Of a DNA stretch of 64,000 nt, positions 54,916 to 64,000 are shown one piece after another. Position 1 is the first letter of the stretch; the number at the start of each line of letters is the position of its first letter. Both the position numbers and the translations under genes were made by a program. Source of the stretch: Shinisaurus crocodilurus (lineage: Eukaryota; Chordata; Lepidosauria; Squamata; Shinisauridae). The notes below the pieces were generated by a model, which worked only from the letters and a program-made list of their open reading frames with translations, was not told the origin of the DNA and ran no database searches. The stretch spans positions 209,563,825 to 209,627,824 of the forward strand of contig CM037876.1 in assembly GCA_021292165.1 (NCBI GenBank). The letters are read 5' to 3'.

Positions 54916-57744
54916 TCATTATTAGTTTTTCATAGCCTATTTTAGGGCCACCTGTTTGCCCACAGGTCAGATCTGGCCCTCAGTGGCCCTACCAAATGTT
55001 AATCAATGTGTGGTTGAAAAAAATATACTCATAGCTTTACTTGAAAGGAAAAGAAGTAATGGGTCTTTGTGTATTTAATATACATTCGTAGAATATTTTT
55101 TATCATGTACTTTCTGGAAAAGCAAACAACCAGTGTCTACCTGCCTCTTAGGTGGATCTTGCAGAAAGCAGATTTCATTTCTCAGCCCTTATGTCATTTG
55201 ACGACTGCATGCCATCTGAGTACATATGCTTTATACCTGTGAAACCCTCTCTGTTAGGTGATGCCAACTTTATTATAGAGCCTGACTATCTGTGAGGAGA
55301 TTGGCTAGTGTATGCCCTGGAATGAGCTTCTGGAGAATAGCATGGCCCCTAATAATACAGAAGTTGGCTACTCCTCTTCTGTATTAACTCTGACACCTAA
55401 CTTTCTTGCACTTTTCCTTTTTTGTTATTTTGCAAGATTCAATATGCATGTCTGTAGTAACTTTCACATCCCCTAGCAGCATCGCCTCCATATATGTGTA
55501 CCAATTAGTAGAAGAATTTTGTTTAATAGAGTTTAATATTTGTAGGATTTAGAAACATTTCACTTGTTTATGCCTCTTTTTCTTCATGAGCAAGAAGTCA
55601 GATTATGTACATGAACTGTTCTGCCTCATTTTCTGGAAAATGTAGGTGTCAAATGTTGAGGAAAAGCATTCAGGGAACATATGCTAAAATTGTACTTGAG
55701 GCAGTTGCAGCAATCAGTGACAAAGCTCACATTGCATGTTGAAGAAGCAGTCATCTTATCCATTTTTAATATTCAACTTCCAGTTGTTGCTTGTTAAAGG
55801 AAGCAAGGTACACCTAAACATGAAAAGCAGGGTTGTTGAAGGCCACCTAATTATATAAGATTAAGATTCAGTTGAGGCAAACCTTATTCCATATTCTTGT
55901 ATATGGAGCAGATCATCCCTCCATGGAACCCTTAACAATACACTAAAGAAAGCACAGGTTGGCTTGCCTTTGTCTGATCTGCTACCTTAGATCCCACTTT
56001 TTATTACTGTGATTCTCCCCTCAATCTTTTTATTTATTTATTTATCTTGAAGCACTTCGCTTGGGATTTATTACCATGTATGTCCTGAGAAGAGTTGTTC
56101 ATATCTTAACTACATGCTCAGGTCTTTGCTGAAAGTATTAGATTCCAGATAAGAAGCTGTGTTAGTCTGTTGCCACAAGGAAGGTAGAGATTGCATGATT
56201 TGTTAAAAGAATGTGCCTCACATGTGAGGGGAGAAGATTGGAAGATCTGTTCGCTATTTGTAAGAAACTGCAATGTTCCATTTCATCTAGATATGGGAAC
56301 TTGCGGTTTTTACAAATCAGTTGAGAAATCAGGATATCAAATCATCCTGTCCAAGCGCGCATACCTTAATCTATTTCTTAAGGTGATTCATATCCCTGTG
56401 TGTCTGCATTCATATTGAAAGTCCATTGCAGTTTTAACATAGATATAGGTTAATGTAAACATGCAAAACTATGCTGAATAAGGAAATGCATATTCATGTG
56501 CCAAATCATTTAGTGTGTGAAAAAGATAAACACTACTTCCGTTAAAGATGGATTATGATATCTTTTAAGCTGTTAATAGAAGTAATAATAGTCAGAAAAA
56601 TAAAGTGAGCATCATATATCTGAATGACCTTATTTATGTTACTGAAATTGTTTTATTAATATTTAAAGAAGTAAATTAGTATAATTTAGAGTATTCTTGT
56701 TAAAAAAACAACAACCCAGAGGATGTCTGTCTTATGCAGTTTAATGAGAATATATTGTTTTGTTTCCTCTGCTCCCACATTGCATCTTGTTAGGGAAAAT
56801 ACGTTATTTTGAACTCACCCATTTGATATTTGGCATAACTGTATTTTGCTTAAGATTATGCAGTTATGACCTCTGTAATCACTTGTAATGTTAAATTACT
56901 GTCATCACCTATGATGGTGCTAGGGATTGTCAGTTGATTGTCAACTGACAATATGATGCTGCTAGAGCTTGTCAGTTGGTACAGACCTAGTAATGTAACT
57001 TACCGGTAACTATTTTTAAAAGTTGAATCTAGTGATGACGGTACAAAGATTCATAACTGAGTGTTTCAGAATGGCAAACTCAAGGGTCCCATGCCCATTA
57101 CCGATCACCCCAGCCCCCCAAGTTTTGTGTGTCCAATCTTTAATGGGCTTGACTCAGGGCCAGCCCTCTCCATAGTCAGAGCTTCCTTTTCCAAAACATA
57201 TCCTTGCAATAGATGTTGGGGAGGCTTCAGAACATTTCTAGAGTTTAAAGTATTCTGCATCGTTGGTAGTAAATCAGATTGATGAAATTATCTTGCTGTG
57301 GAAAACCTTTCTGAAAAGCAGTGCAGTACTTGAGTCATATACCAAAGCAACCAATTTTAATTGTTGTTTATTAATAGTGTAACATTTATTTCATGCTTAA
57401 AATAGATACGGTACAGAATGCATGTTCCAGCCTCCAATAAATTAACCTTTTCATATTTTGAAATGATGAACATATCTTAAATCAAGGGTGTGCTGAAATA
57501 TTATATAATTTACAGAGTTCTCTGAAAGTAAATAATACATAATTCATTGACTACCTCATCTCTTACACTCCTGACTGTTTTCTCCTGGTGGCTCCTCATG
57601 CTCCTTAGATTCATCTGCTGGCCTCTCAGAAAAGGGTTTAGTGTAGTTGCATGTGCCAAATATTGTGAGTTTTAGCTGCATGCTAAAAATATTTCTTTTC
57701 ACCTGAGCTTTTCCCAATTAGTTTTTGTTGAACAAGTATACTGC

Positions 57745-57749
<5 letters not shown>
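54916..57749. other. Repeat-poor stretch, no gene seen
   Basis: About 2.8 kb of AT-rich DNA without recognised transposons or exons. The 75-codon ORF at 56191 and the 73-codon ORF at 57061 have no motif. A hairpin lies at 56926-56952. Confidence 0.4.
56926..56952. repeat. Perfect 12-bp hairpin in a local duplication
   Basis: attgtcagttga, loop ttg, tcaactgacaat. The flanks atgatggtgctagg (56911) and atgatgctgctaga (56953) are near-identical direct repeats, so the hairpin sits within a small duplication-inversion. Confidence 0.85.

Positions 57750-57780
<31 letters not shown>
57750..57780. repeat. (CT)n microsatellite
   Basis: About 15 CT units. Confidence 0.95.
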
Positions 57781-57782
<2 letters not shown>

Positions 57783-57905
57783 TGAAATTGATATTTTTAA
57801 TGATTCTTACATTGTATTTTATTGTGTTTGTGATTGTGTCTTACTGTACACCACTTTGGTAAATGTCTTCGTTAAGCAGTATATAAATGTTTTAAATAAA
57901 AAATA
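57781..57905 (+). mobile_element. LINE or SINE 3' tail
   Basis: gtacaccactttggtaaa, gcagtatataaatg, ttttaaataaaaaataaa resembles L2/MIR-type 3' ends. It cannot be assigned more exactly. Confidence 0.45.
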
Positions 57906-58568
57906 AATATTGGAAAATAATGAATAGTTATTGGAAAGAGTTTAATTATTTTGTCATCCATCCGCTACTATTCCATAGAACCTGATGCTATTGCTAATAT
58001 GCAGCTGTTCATTGCCACCATGTTACTCTCCTCACTTTTTTATACTGTAGTGGCACAATTTCTTATGTAGGCTTGGGAGGAAGCTGGTCTGAGTAAACAT
58101 TTATGTTCTAACATTTTGAGGCAGGTCACTCTACCAACAGATGAATAGTTGCTATACAAGGTGTAAGTTCTTTCCTGATTTTTTTTTCCTTCTCAGCTCC
58201 GATTTTGTTTATCTTTATTGGGCCCATAGGCAGAGTATGATATCTGAGTTAGTAAAACATAGTCAGTGCTGTCTCTCTGCACAAATAGTTATTAGAGCTG
58301 GGTGCCAATAGAGCAACTCTGAAATCCATATAGAGTCTTTTGGTCTTCCTGGAGTTGCCTCCCATAGGTACCAGAAAAGAAAGTATGCTCCTGGAGGCCT
58401 TATTTCATCCATTTTCCATTTATCTGCTAAATTAGCTCTGCCACCAAACAGGTTTTCTTACCTGTTTTGTCTTACATTAAATAAAACTTCCTTCAGCTGT
58501 CAGTTAATTTAAAAAAACCTCCCAATATACTGTGAACGGTAAGAAATAATGCTTTGTGCCGTAGTAGT
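57906..58568. other. No gene or repeat recognised
   Basis: Unique-looking sequence. Confidence 0.4.
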
Positions 58569-58592
58569 AACAACAACAACAACAACAACAAC
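58569..58592. repeat. (AAC)n microsatellite
   Basis: Eight AAC/CAA units. Confidence 0.95.
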
Positions 58593-58842
58593 TGAATAAT
58601 TCTATGCATTTATGAGATGTAAACAGCTTTGGGGACATCTTCTTGGAAGGAAACTGAAATGCCAACGGGAAAACTGGGGATTTTCTGCAGTCTCCTTCAT
58701 GGCATTGCCTCTAATTCTGGCAATCAAAGCCATTAGCAAATGGCATTTGGACCTGCTGCAAAAACTGTGAAGGAATGGGCTATGTAGCACTGGTTCTGCA
58801 CAATATGAAACTAGATTTCAAAACATTCCCCTAATCTTCTGG

Positions 58843-58997
58843 AACAAAGAGTCCTGTAGCACCTTAAAGACTTAGAAATTTATTATGGCATAAACGTTCA
58901 TGGACTAGAGCCCCTACGAAGTGTTCTGTAGTCCATGAAAGTTTATGGCATAATAAATATGTTAGACTTCAACGTGCTGCAGGACATTTTGTTGTTT
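58843..58997. repeat. Palindromic MITE-like element, about 155 bp
   Basis: Left arm acaaagagtcctgtagc, accttaaagactt, tttattatggcataaac, ttcatggacta; right arm tagtccatgaaag, tttatggcataataaa, gttagacttcaacgtgc, tgcaggacattttgttg. The arms pair along most of their length. No coding capacity. Confidence 0.75.
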
Positions 58998-59631
58998 TTG
59001 CTGTGCCATACTTCCATGGCTACCCTTCTGAAAGTCCTAATCTTCTGAGTAGTTAATTACGTTTTAATCTACGAAAAGAATCTATCCTGGAATTTATCAA
59101 AATATTGGATTGGATCCGGAAATCCTGTGAATGGAGGTCCTCTCAAGGATCCTCCTACTCATGGAAGCAGGAGGAGAAGCAGCAGGTTTTGCCAATTCAC
59201 CCCGCAGCCCCCTGCACCCTCAAAAAATAAGCTTTGGAGAGTTGGAGGACCATGTGGAACAGCTCAGGAGGCTGCAGGGGGTGGGGAATGGGAAATCAGT
59301 CCCTACCCTCCCACTTCTGTGAGTGAGAGCCTCCTCTAAATCACAATTTCTTCTGCAAATTGGAGGAACCCTTCCATTCTTTGGATCCTTCCTCCCCTTC
59401 ACTACCTGCTGACACCCCCCCCCCTTTGCTCAGCAATTAGGGATAGAAAAGGTCATGCAGGGGAGATTTTTGGGGTTGATAGTGTGCAGGGAGGAGAGGG
59501 TTAATCTTTCCCTTCCCAGCTGTCATCCAGCCCTCCCAACTCCTCCACACAATTCTCACATGGCAATCAGGCTTAGGGGAAAAAACTCCCATTCATAACT
59601 GAGCCTTTCAAAAAACCAAAAAACCTTATTG

Positions 59632-59665
<34 letters not shown>

Positions 59666-60283
59666 CAAGGAGGGGAGTCCTCTGGCCAAATCCACGTGTG
59701 CACTGATATTCTCACAGCTCCATAGGAGCCTCTTTATCCATGAGCAGCTTCTGCATGGGTGAGAGAATGTTCAAATGACCCAGCCACATGGGCAGAGGCT
59801 GGTTACATGGGTCTCCCTAATTTAATTGACTCCTTCCAATACAATGCTAATTCCTTGGGGAATACCCTTCGGATTGGATCCCACCCACATGCCAGGTTCA
59901 CGTAAACATTTTTACGTGAGTAACAGTCACACAGCCACTGTGACAGTTACTCACAAAAAAGTGGCACCTTTACAACTAGGAGAACATCTAAAGGGCACTA
60001 CCATCCGTACTGTGAAATGTAATCTACAGGTCTTTGACTGATATCCAAAGAATTGTGTGAACCTCCATGTGCTTACCTCCATGTGCTTAGAGGGGCTTCT
60101 GAATCCCACTACTAAGTGACACAGAGCATGTTGACTCAAGAACATCTTCGCAAACATGTTCTGATGTAGTTCCATGGAGCTTCTGGTGTAGTGTGAGGAC
60201 TAACTTTACCCTAAAGGTTGTCTTTGGATCCCAAGAAAAAGAAAATAATAGAATCAGAAATGTATTTATTAATGATACTGACA
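58998..60283. other. No gene recognised
   Basis: Contains the (TG)n tract at 59633, and a 17-bp tandem duplication (acctccatgtgctt) at 60062-60090. Overlapping ORFs at 59127-59402 have no motif. Confidence 0.4.
59633..59664. repeat. (TG)n microsatellite
   Basis: Sixteen TG units. Confidence 0.95.
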
Positions 60284-60370
60284 GTGCAGTTCTATATATG
60301 TATAATCAGAAGTAGGTCACATTGAGTTTGATGGAACTTATTCTCAGGTAAGTGGGTATAGGATAGAATT
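60284..60370. repeat. Short palindromic interspersed repeat, copy 4
   Basis: gtgcagttctatatatg, agaagtaggtcacattg, tgatggaacttattctc, aggtaagtgggtatagg. Decayed member, only 23 bp from copy 5. Confidence 0.6.
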
Positions 60371-60393
60371 TCAGTTTCAAGCAAGGGAGGTAG

Positions 60394-60481
60394 AGTGCAA
60401 TCTTTGCCCATTTAACTAAGAATAAGTCCTATTGAACTCAGTGGGACTTACTGCTTAGTAGACATATTACAGAATTGCACT
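60394..60481. repeat. Short palindromic interspersed repeat, copy 5
   Basis: gtgcaatctttgccc, aagaataagtcctattg, tcagtgggacttactgc, agtagacatattacag, aattgcac. Same orientation as copy 4. Confidence 0.65.
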
Positions 60482-62234
60482 GCTAATTGCATTGGTTTTT
60501 TCATGGCAATTACTCTGGAAGAGAAAAATATATATGATGACATACTTCCATTCCCCCTGATTTGAAAGGTTATTGCTTTGAAGTGGAAGTTTAAATGTAA
60601 TCAATTTTGGCTCTTATTTATTGGCTGCCTGTAATTTTATATGGTGTCCCTGTAATAACGTGAAATTTATGGAACTGTCCCTGTGGATTAATTGCAAAGA
60701 ACCAGGCAATTAATTTCCAAGAGGGCATATTTCTTAATATCACCCATTATGCCTGGTACCCCACTTTCTGATACAGCATAGAGGTGTCCTGTTGAAAGAA
60801 GAAAACATTTTTTAAAATTCCATTGGGGCCACACAAGCTATTGGACTTCCCTAAAATAATCGCATTGGCTCCCAGCCATTGTAAATTGTGAATGTACAGT
60901 TCAGAATCTTCAGAGCTGGATTATAATAGATAACAACTGATGTTACAAAATACTATTTGGGTAGCCTTGCAACACATATTTGTGTGTATTTCTGGTGGTG
61001 TGTGTGTACATATGGTGTATTGTGTTTGTATGTTATTATTGTTAAATTCATGTTGTATTGTATGTTATATTTTTTAAATTTAAATAAAAATTATAAAAAA
61101 ATAATTAAGTAACTTCAATATCAACTTCTGGGAGTTAAGAATTATGAATCTAATTTTATGGTTTTAATTTTATATTTCTGTGTTCAGTTTTTTGATAAAT
61201 CAGATAGAAATTTAGCTTTAGATGTATATCTGAAAAAGTTAGTTAACAGATAAAAGGGAAAGAGTGTAGTAACATGTATTTAAGTGGAAGAAAGGTTGTT
61301 GTGTTACGTAGGATTTATCCTAACAAAATATGGAAATACACAGCCAGTTATAAACCCTTCTCTACCCAGTTGCACTCAAACAATCTACAGAGTACCGTTA
61401 AAAATATTTATCAATTAACCTTGAGCCATGCAGGAATAATTAACCAACTGGAAAGGAAAGAATTTGAAAGGAGCTTGCTGCAGAAAAACACAAGCAGCTG
61501 ACTTCCAATACCAGGTGTGTTTTGTTGGAATGGACTTCAGCCAGATTAAATAGTTGCGTGAAGGATGTGATGCTAATTGAATTTTTTTTTTAAGACCATA
61601 AAGGATTTTGGATAGAACTGAATGCCAGTTTTGGCAGCTTATTTAAAGGCTATTGTTAGTGACTGTTTAAATATAACTCTTAAGCAGGACGGACATTTTC
61701 ATTGTTTGAATTTGGAGGTATTTCTCTGGATTTTTGTTTGTTTCCTGTAGATATTGTACATTGCAGAACTGATCTTGCTTGATACATAATGTTAGATATA
61801 CTGCTGACTGGGAGACAGTTGTACATCTTTCCCCCTCTCCAGCCTTGTCTTCTGCTTTGGGCACAGCAAGGCCAGCAAGTGAGGGGCTTGGAGGATTGAT
61901 TATGTTAACTGTGCCCCCTGAGGGGCATCTAACTCCTGCTTCAGCAGTGGCCATTTCTTGGGGTTTGGGCTATCTGAGAGGCCTGCCACTAGTTGGTCAC
62001 CAACTAAAAGGGTGACACCAATGGGGATCTCCCTTTGGGTAAACCTTCAGGTTGTCTGAAGGTGAGAGTGGCCCCCTCTTTTATCCTGCACAGCTTCATT
62101 CACCAGCCAACCATTAAGAATGGAGGAACCCCTGCAACTAGGTCATCAGGGAGCCCAAGGTCAGGACTGACTTTCTAAAATCATCCCTCCTTAATGTCCT
62201 AGCTTCTGCCATGGCAAAGAACTACAGCAGCAGC
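60482..62234. other. No gene; possible L1-like AT tail near 61000-61106
   Basis: The GT-rich then A-rich sequence tgtgtgtgtacatatgg, gtatgttattattg, aaataaaaattataaaa near 60980-61106 resembles the L1 3' UTR at 21890-21980, without coding support. The rest is unique-looking; ORFs at 61274 and 61667-62015 have no motif. Confidence 0.35.
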
Positions 62235-62312
62235 TCAGCAAACCAATGACCATGCTGGCTGGGAATTATGGGATTTGCAGTCCAACACATCTGGAGGGCA
62301 CAAGGTTGGGGA
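62235..62312. mobile_element. hAT MITE, half element
   Basis: ccatgctggctgggaat, tatgggatttgcagtcc, acacatctggagggc, acaaggttggggaagg is the right half of a MITE related to 10154 and 48946. The left half and the target duplication are missing. Confidence 0.6.
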
Positions 62313-62639
62313 AGGCTGCATTATGGGAAGATGAGACAGACACTTACATGCTGTCCCTCCTTCTAGCCTGCTTTTCAGCCATAGTAGCCCTGGTGGTAGG
62401 TCTGCCGGCTCCTTAAATTTGAAGAGGCTCTTCAATATCAGATTGGTGAACTGAAAGGTCTCCGTTATAAATGACCTTATCAAATAGTTACTTGAGGATG
62501 GAGGAGTAAATCTTTCTCAGTTGGGCCAACTTGGCTACTATGTCCTGAACTAAGCAAGACTTATGGGAAGGTGAGATGGGATTGCCTTGCCAACACATGT
62601 AGCAGGACACACTCTGAATCTGGTATTCTGTTTGGGTCA

Positions 62640-63734
62640 GGGGGATGAAGATCTCCAGGTAGGGGAAACAGCGATAGTTCTGTTGTGAAGGACAGATAAT
62701 TGCCCTTTCAGGTTAGATATTAAGGCTCCTGTATACCTCTGTAGGGATGGAGGCAAATTTCATTGGTCTGCCCCCCGAGACTGATGGATCCTAGTGGCTT
62801 TCTGAAGTCCCTGTGGGATTATCCTGTAGTCTTGTCCAGAGGTCCTGTGAGACCCTGGCCTGTAACTGGAATAGGGAAATGATCCGTGCCATTGAGACAC
62901 TCACTCCCATTGACCTAATTTCAGATTTCCTTTAACCCCTTCGTATTCTGAGGAATTGAAAACAAAGAAGCATTTGGGATGATGATTAGAGCAAAGGGTA
63001 GAAAACCCACTCTAAACACAACCAAGATAACTTCTTAAGACTTACTCTCTAGTGATGATTACAGTGGATAACTAATTAAGACTTACTTCTTAAGACTTAC
63101 TCTCTAGTGATGATTACAGTGGAAACACTTCACTTCTCTGCCATCATTGTGTCTGCACCAGGTAGGCCAGCTGAGGTTTTTCAAGTGGTTAAGAATATGC
63201 TTTACAAAAACCCTGCAACACAAGTTGCAGGACAAATTGCATGGATTCAAAGTGAGCTAGATGCCAGTTATCAATGTTCGAGATAACTGGTTCACCATCT
63301 GATTGTTTTAACTTGTTTAGCCTGAGTATGTGAACAAGTTGATTAGAAGTTTGTGGCATGCTACCTGTACGCCAGCTCTTGGCCCATCATGGATGCAAAA
63401 TGCTGGTGTGGGGATGATGACCTGGTAAATGCCTCTCTGCAGGAGGGGAAAGATGCCTTGTGTCCCCAAAGGCACGATTGAGCTACTAACTATACTGAAG
63501 AAATCTAGCTTAGATCCCATGGTTGTGAACAATTATGAGCCAGCCTCCAATCTCTTCTTTAAAAGCAAGGTTCTCTTGGTAGTGGCTGTCTTCAACTCCA
63601 GGCAGTTTTGGAAGACACTGATTATTTGGATCCATTTTTATCTGGATTCTGGCCAGTTTTGGAGACAGAAACGGACTTGGTAGCTCTAGTGATGACATTT
63701 GGCAGGGACTGGATGGTGGGAGTGCAACTCTCAT
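62640..63734 (+). pseudogene. Ancient L2-clade LINE (linker and RT N-terminal part)
   Basis: Decayed sense frames: CNWNREMIRAIETLTPID (compare DWNAAITRALDRVAPKRP in the 33030 element), LVNASLQEGKMP, LLTILKKSSLDPMVVNNY and LDSGQFWRQKRTW-like remains of GFRPGHGTETAL. Many indels. Interrupted at 63735 by a MIR-like SINE; the element continues at 63960. Confidence 0.7.
63030..63123. repeat. Tandem duplication inside the L2 relic
   Basis: ttcttaagacttactctc and tagtgatgattacagtgga occur at 63030-63068 and again at 63088-63123, a unit of about 57 bp. Confidence 0.92.
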
Positions 63735-63959
63735 TATTCTTATTCTTATATTTATATCCCACCTTTTTTCTTGCAAGGAACCCAAGGCAGCTTACACAAT
63801 CCTCCTCCTCTCCATTTTATCCTCACAAGAACCCTGTGAGGTAGGTTAGGCTGAGAGTCAGTGACTGGTCCAAAGTTATCCATGAGCTTCATGGCTGAGT
63901 GGAGACTAGATCTCCCGAGTCCCAGTCCAACACTCTAACCAATAAGCCACACTGGCTCT
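63735..63959 (-). mobile_element. MIR/CORE-like tRNA SINE, full length
   Basis: Minus strand: A-box region gtgtggcttattggtta, gagtgttggactggg, B-box-like region, CORE motif ataactttggaccagtcac, ctctcagcctaacctac, and L2-type 3' tail gtaagctgccttgggttcc with an atataaatataag end. The best-preserved member in the window. It splits the L2 relic; a tctc/ctct-type short duplication may flank it. Confidence 0.88.
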
Positions 63960-64000
63960 CTTGGTCCTGTTGGGTATCTGAGAGGCCTTTGACAACATTG
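63960..64000 (+). pseudogene. Ancient L2-clade RT, continuation to window end
   Basis: LVLLGI, then EAFDNI matches LVLLDLSAAFDTVDHG of the 33030 element. It continues the frame interrupted by the SINE and runs off the window. Confidence 0.65.

Noticed and set aside
63030..63123. A CRISPR-like or satellite array
   Set aside because: Only two units, no spacer regularity, and the context is a vertebrate LINE relic.

Overview
The window looks like transposon-rich intergenic or intronic DNA from a vertebrate, most likely a squamate reptile. I find no host gene, no confident host exon and no functional RNA gene. Support for a squamate comes from the mix of repeats: L2/CR1-clade LINEs, an RTE-like LINE with a C-terminal zinc finger, a 5'-truncated L1, DIRS tyrosine-recombinase retrotransposons, many non-autonomous hAT elements with exact 8-bp target duplications, MIR/CORE-like tRNA SINEs, and a 5S-rRNA-derived SINE with a CR1-type tail. 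The species cannot be named from this alone.

Layout. 1-2130: AT-rich DNA with small LINE/SINE tails and a (TTC)n tract. 2131-6448: a 5S-derived SINE next to an antisense RTE-like LINE (called family A here), split by a 1.5-kb Zaphod-like hAT element that carries a SINE and a GC-rich cargo. 6700-18151: ancient L2 relics, four hAT elements or MITEs, a foldback element, a solo LTR and a second 5S SINE inside a hAT element. 18160-21660: repeat-poor. 21677-21981: L1 3' fragment. 22240-28725: a large DIRS element (gag, RT, RNase H, YR) whose YR C-terminal half is present twice. 28726-29740: family A 3' end and an antisense L2. 31957-32426: LTR-like sequence. 33030-36310: a nearly full-length L2-clade LINE. 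36735-43788: family A copy 2, interrupted by a hAT element inside its RT and by an antisense L1 at its 3' end. 43794-44470: an internally deleted L2. 45720-49000: repeat-poor. 49337-50380: Tigger-like MITE, third 5S SINE and a DIRS end. 51440-54915: L2 fragment and a second, degraded DIRS copy split by a hAT element. 54916-62234: mostly unique sequence with small palindromic repeats. 62640-64000: an ancient L2 split by a MIR-like SINE.

Nothing here works as a pathway. The informative content is the nesting order: SINEs and hAT elements lie inside LINEs and DIRS copies, and L1 lies inside family A. Every large coding copy is damaged by frameshifts, stops or lost catalytic residues. The least familiar items are the 5S-SINE/CR1 chimera (three copies, two almost identical), the DIRS copy with a duplicated recombinase half, the 115-bp-armed foldback element with 14-bp direct repeats, and the GC-rich cargo carried by two different hAT elements.
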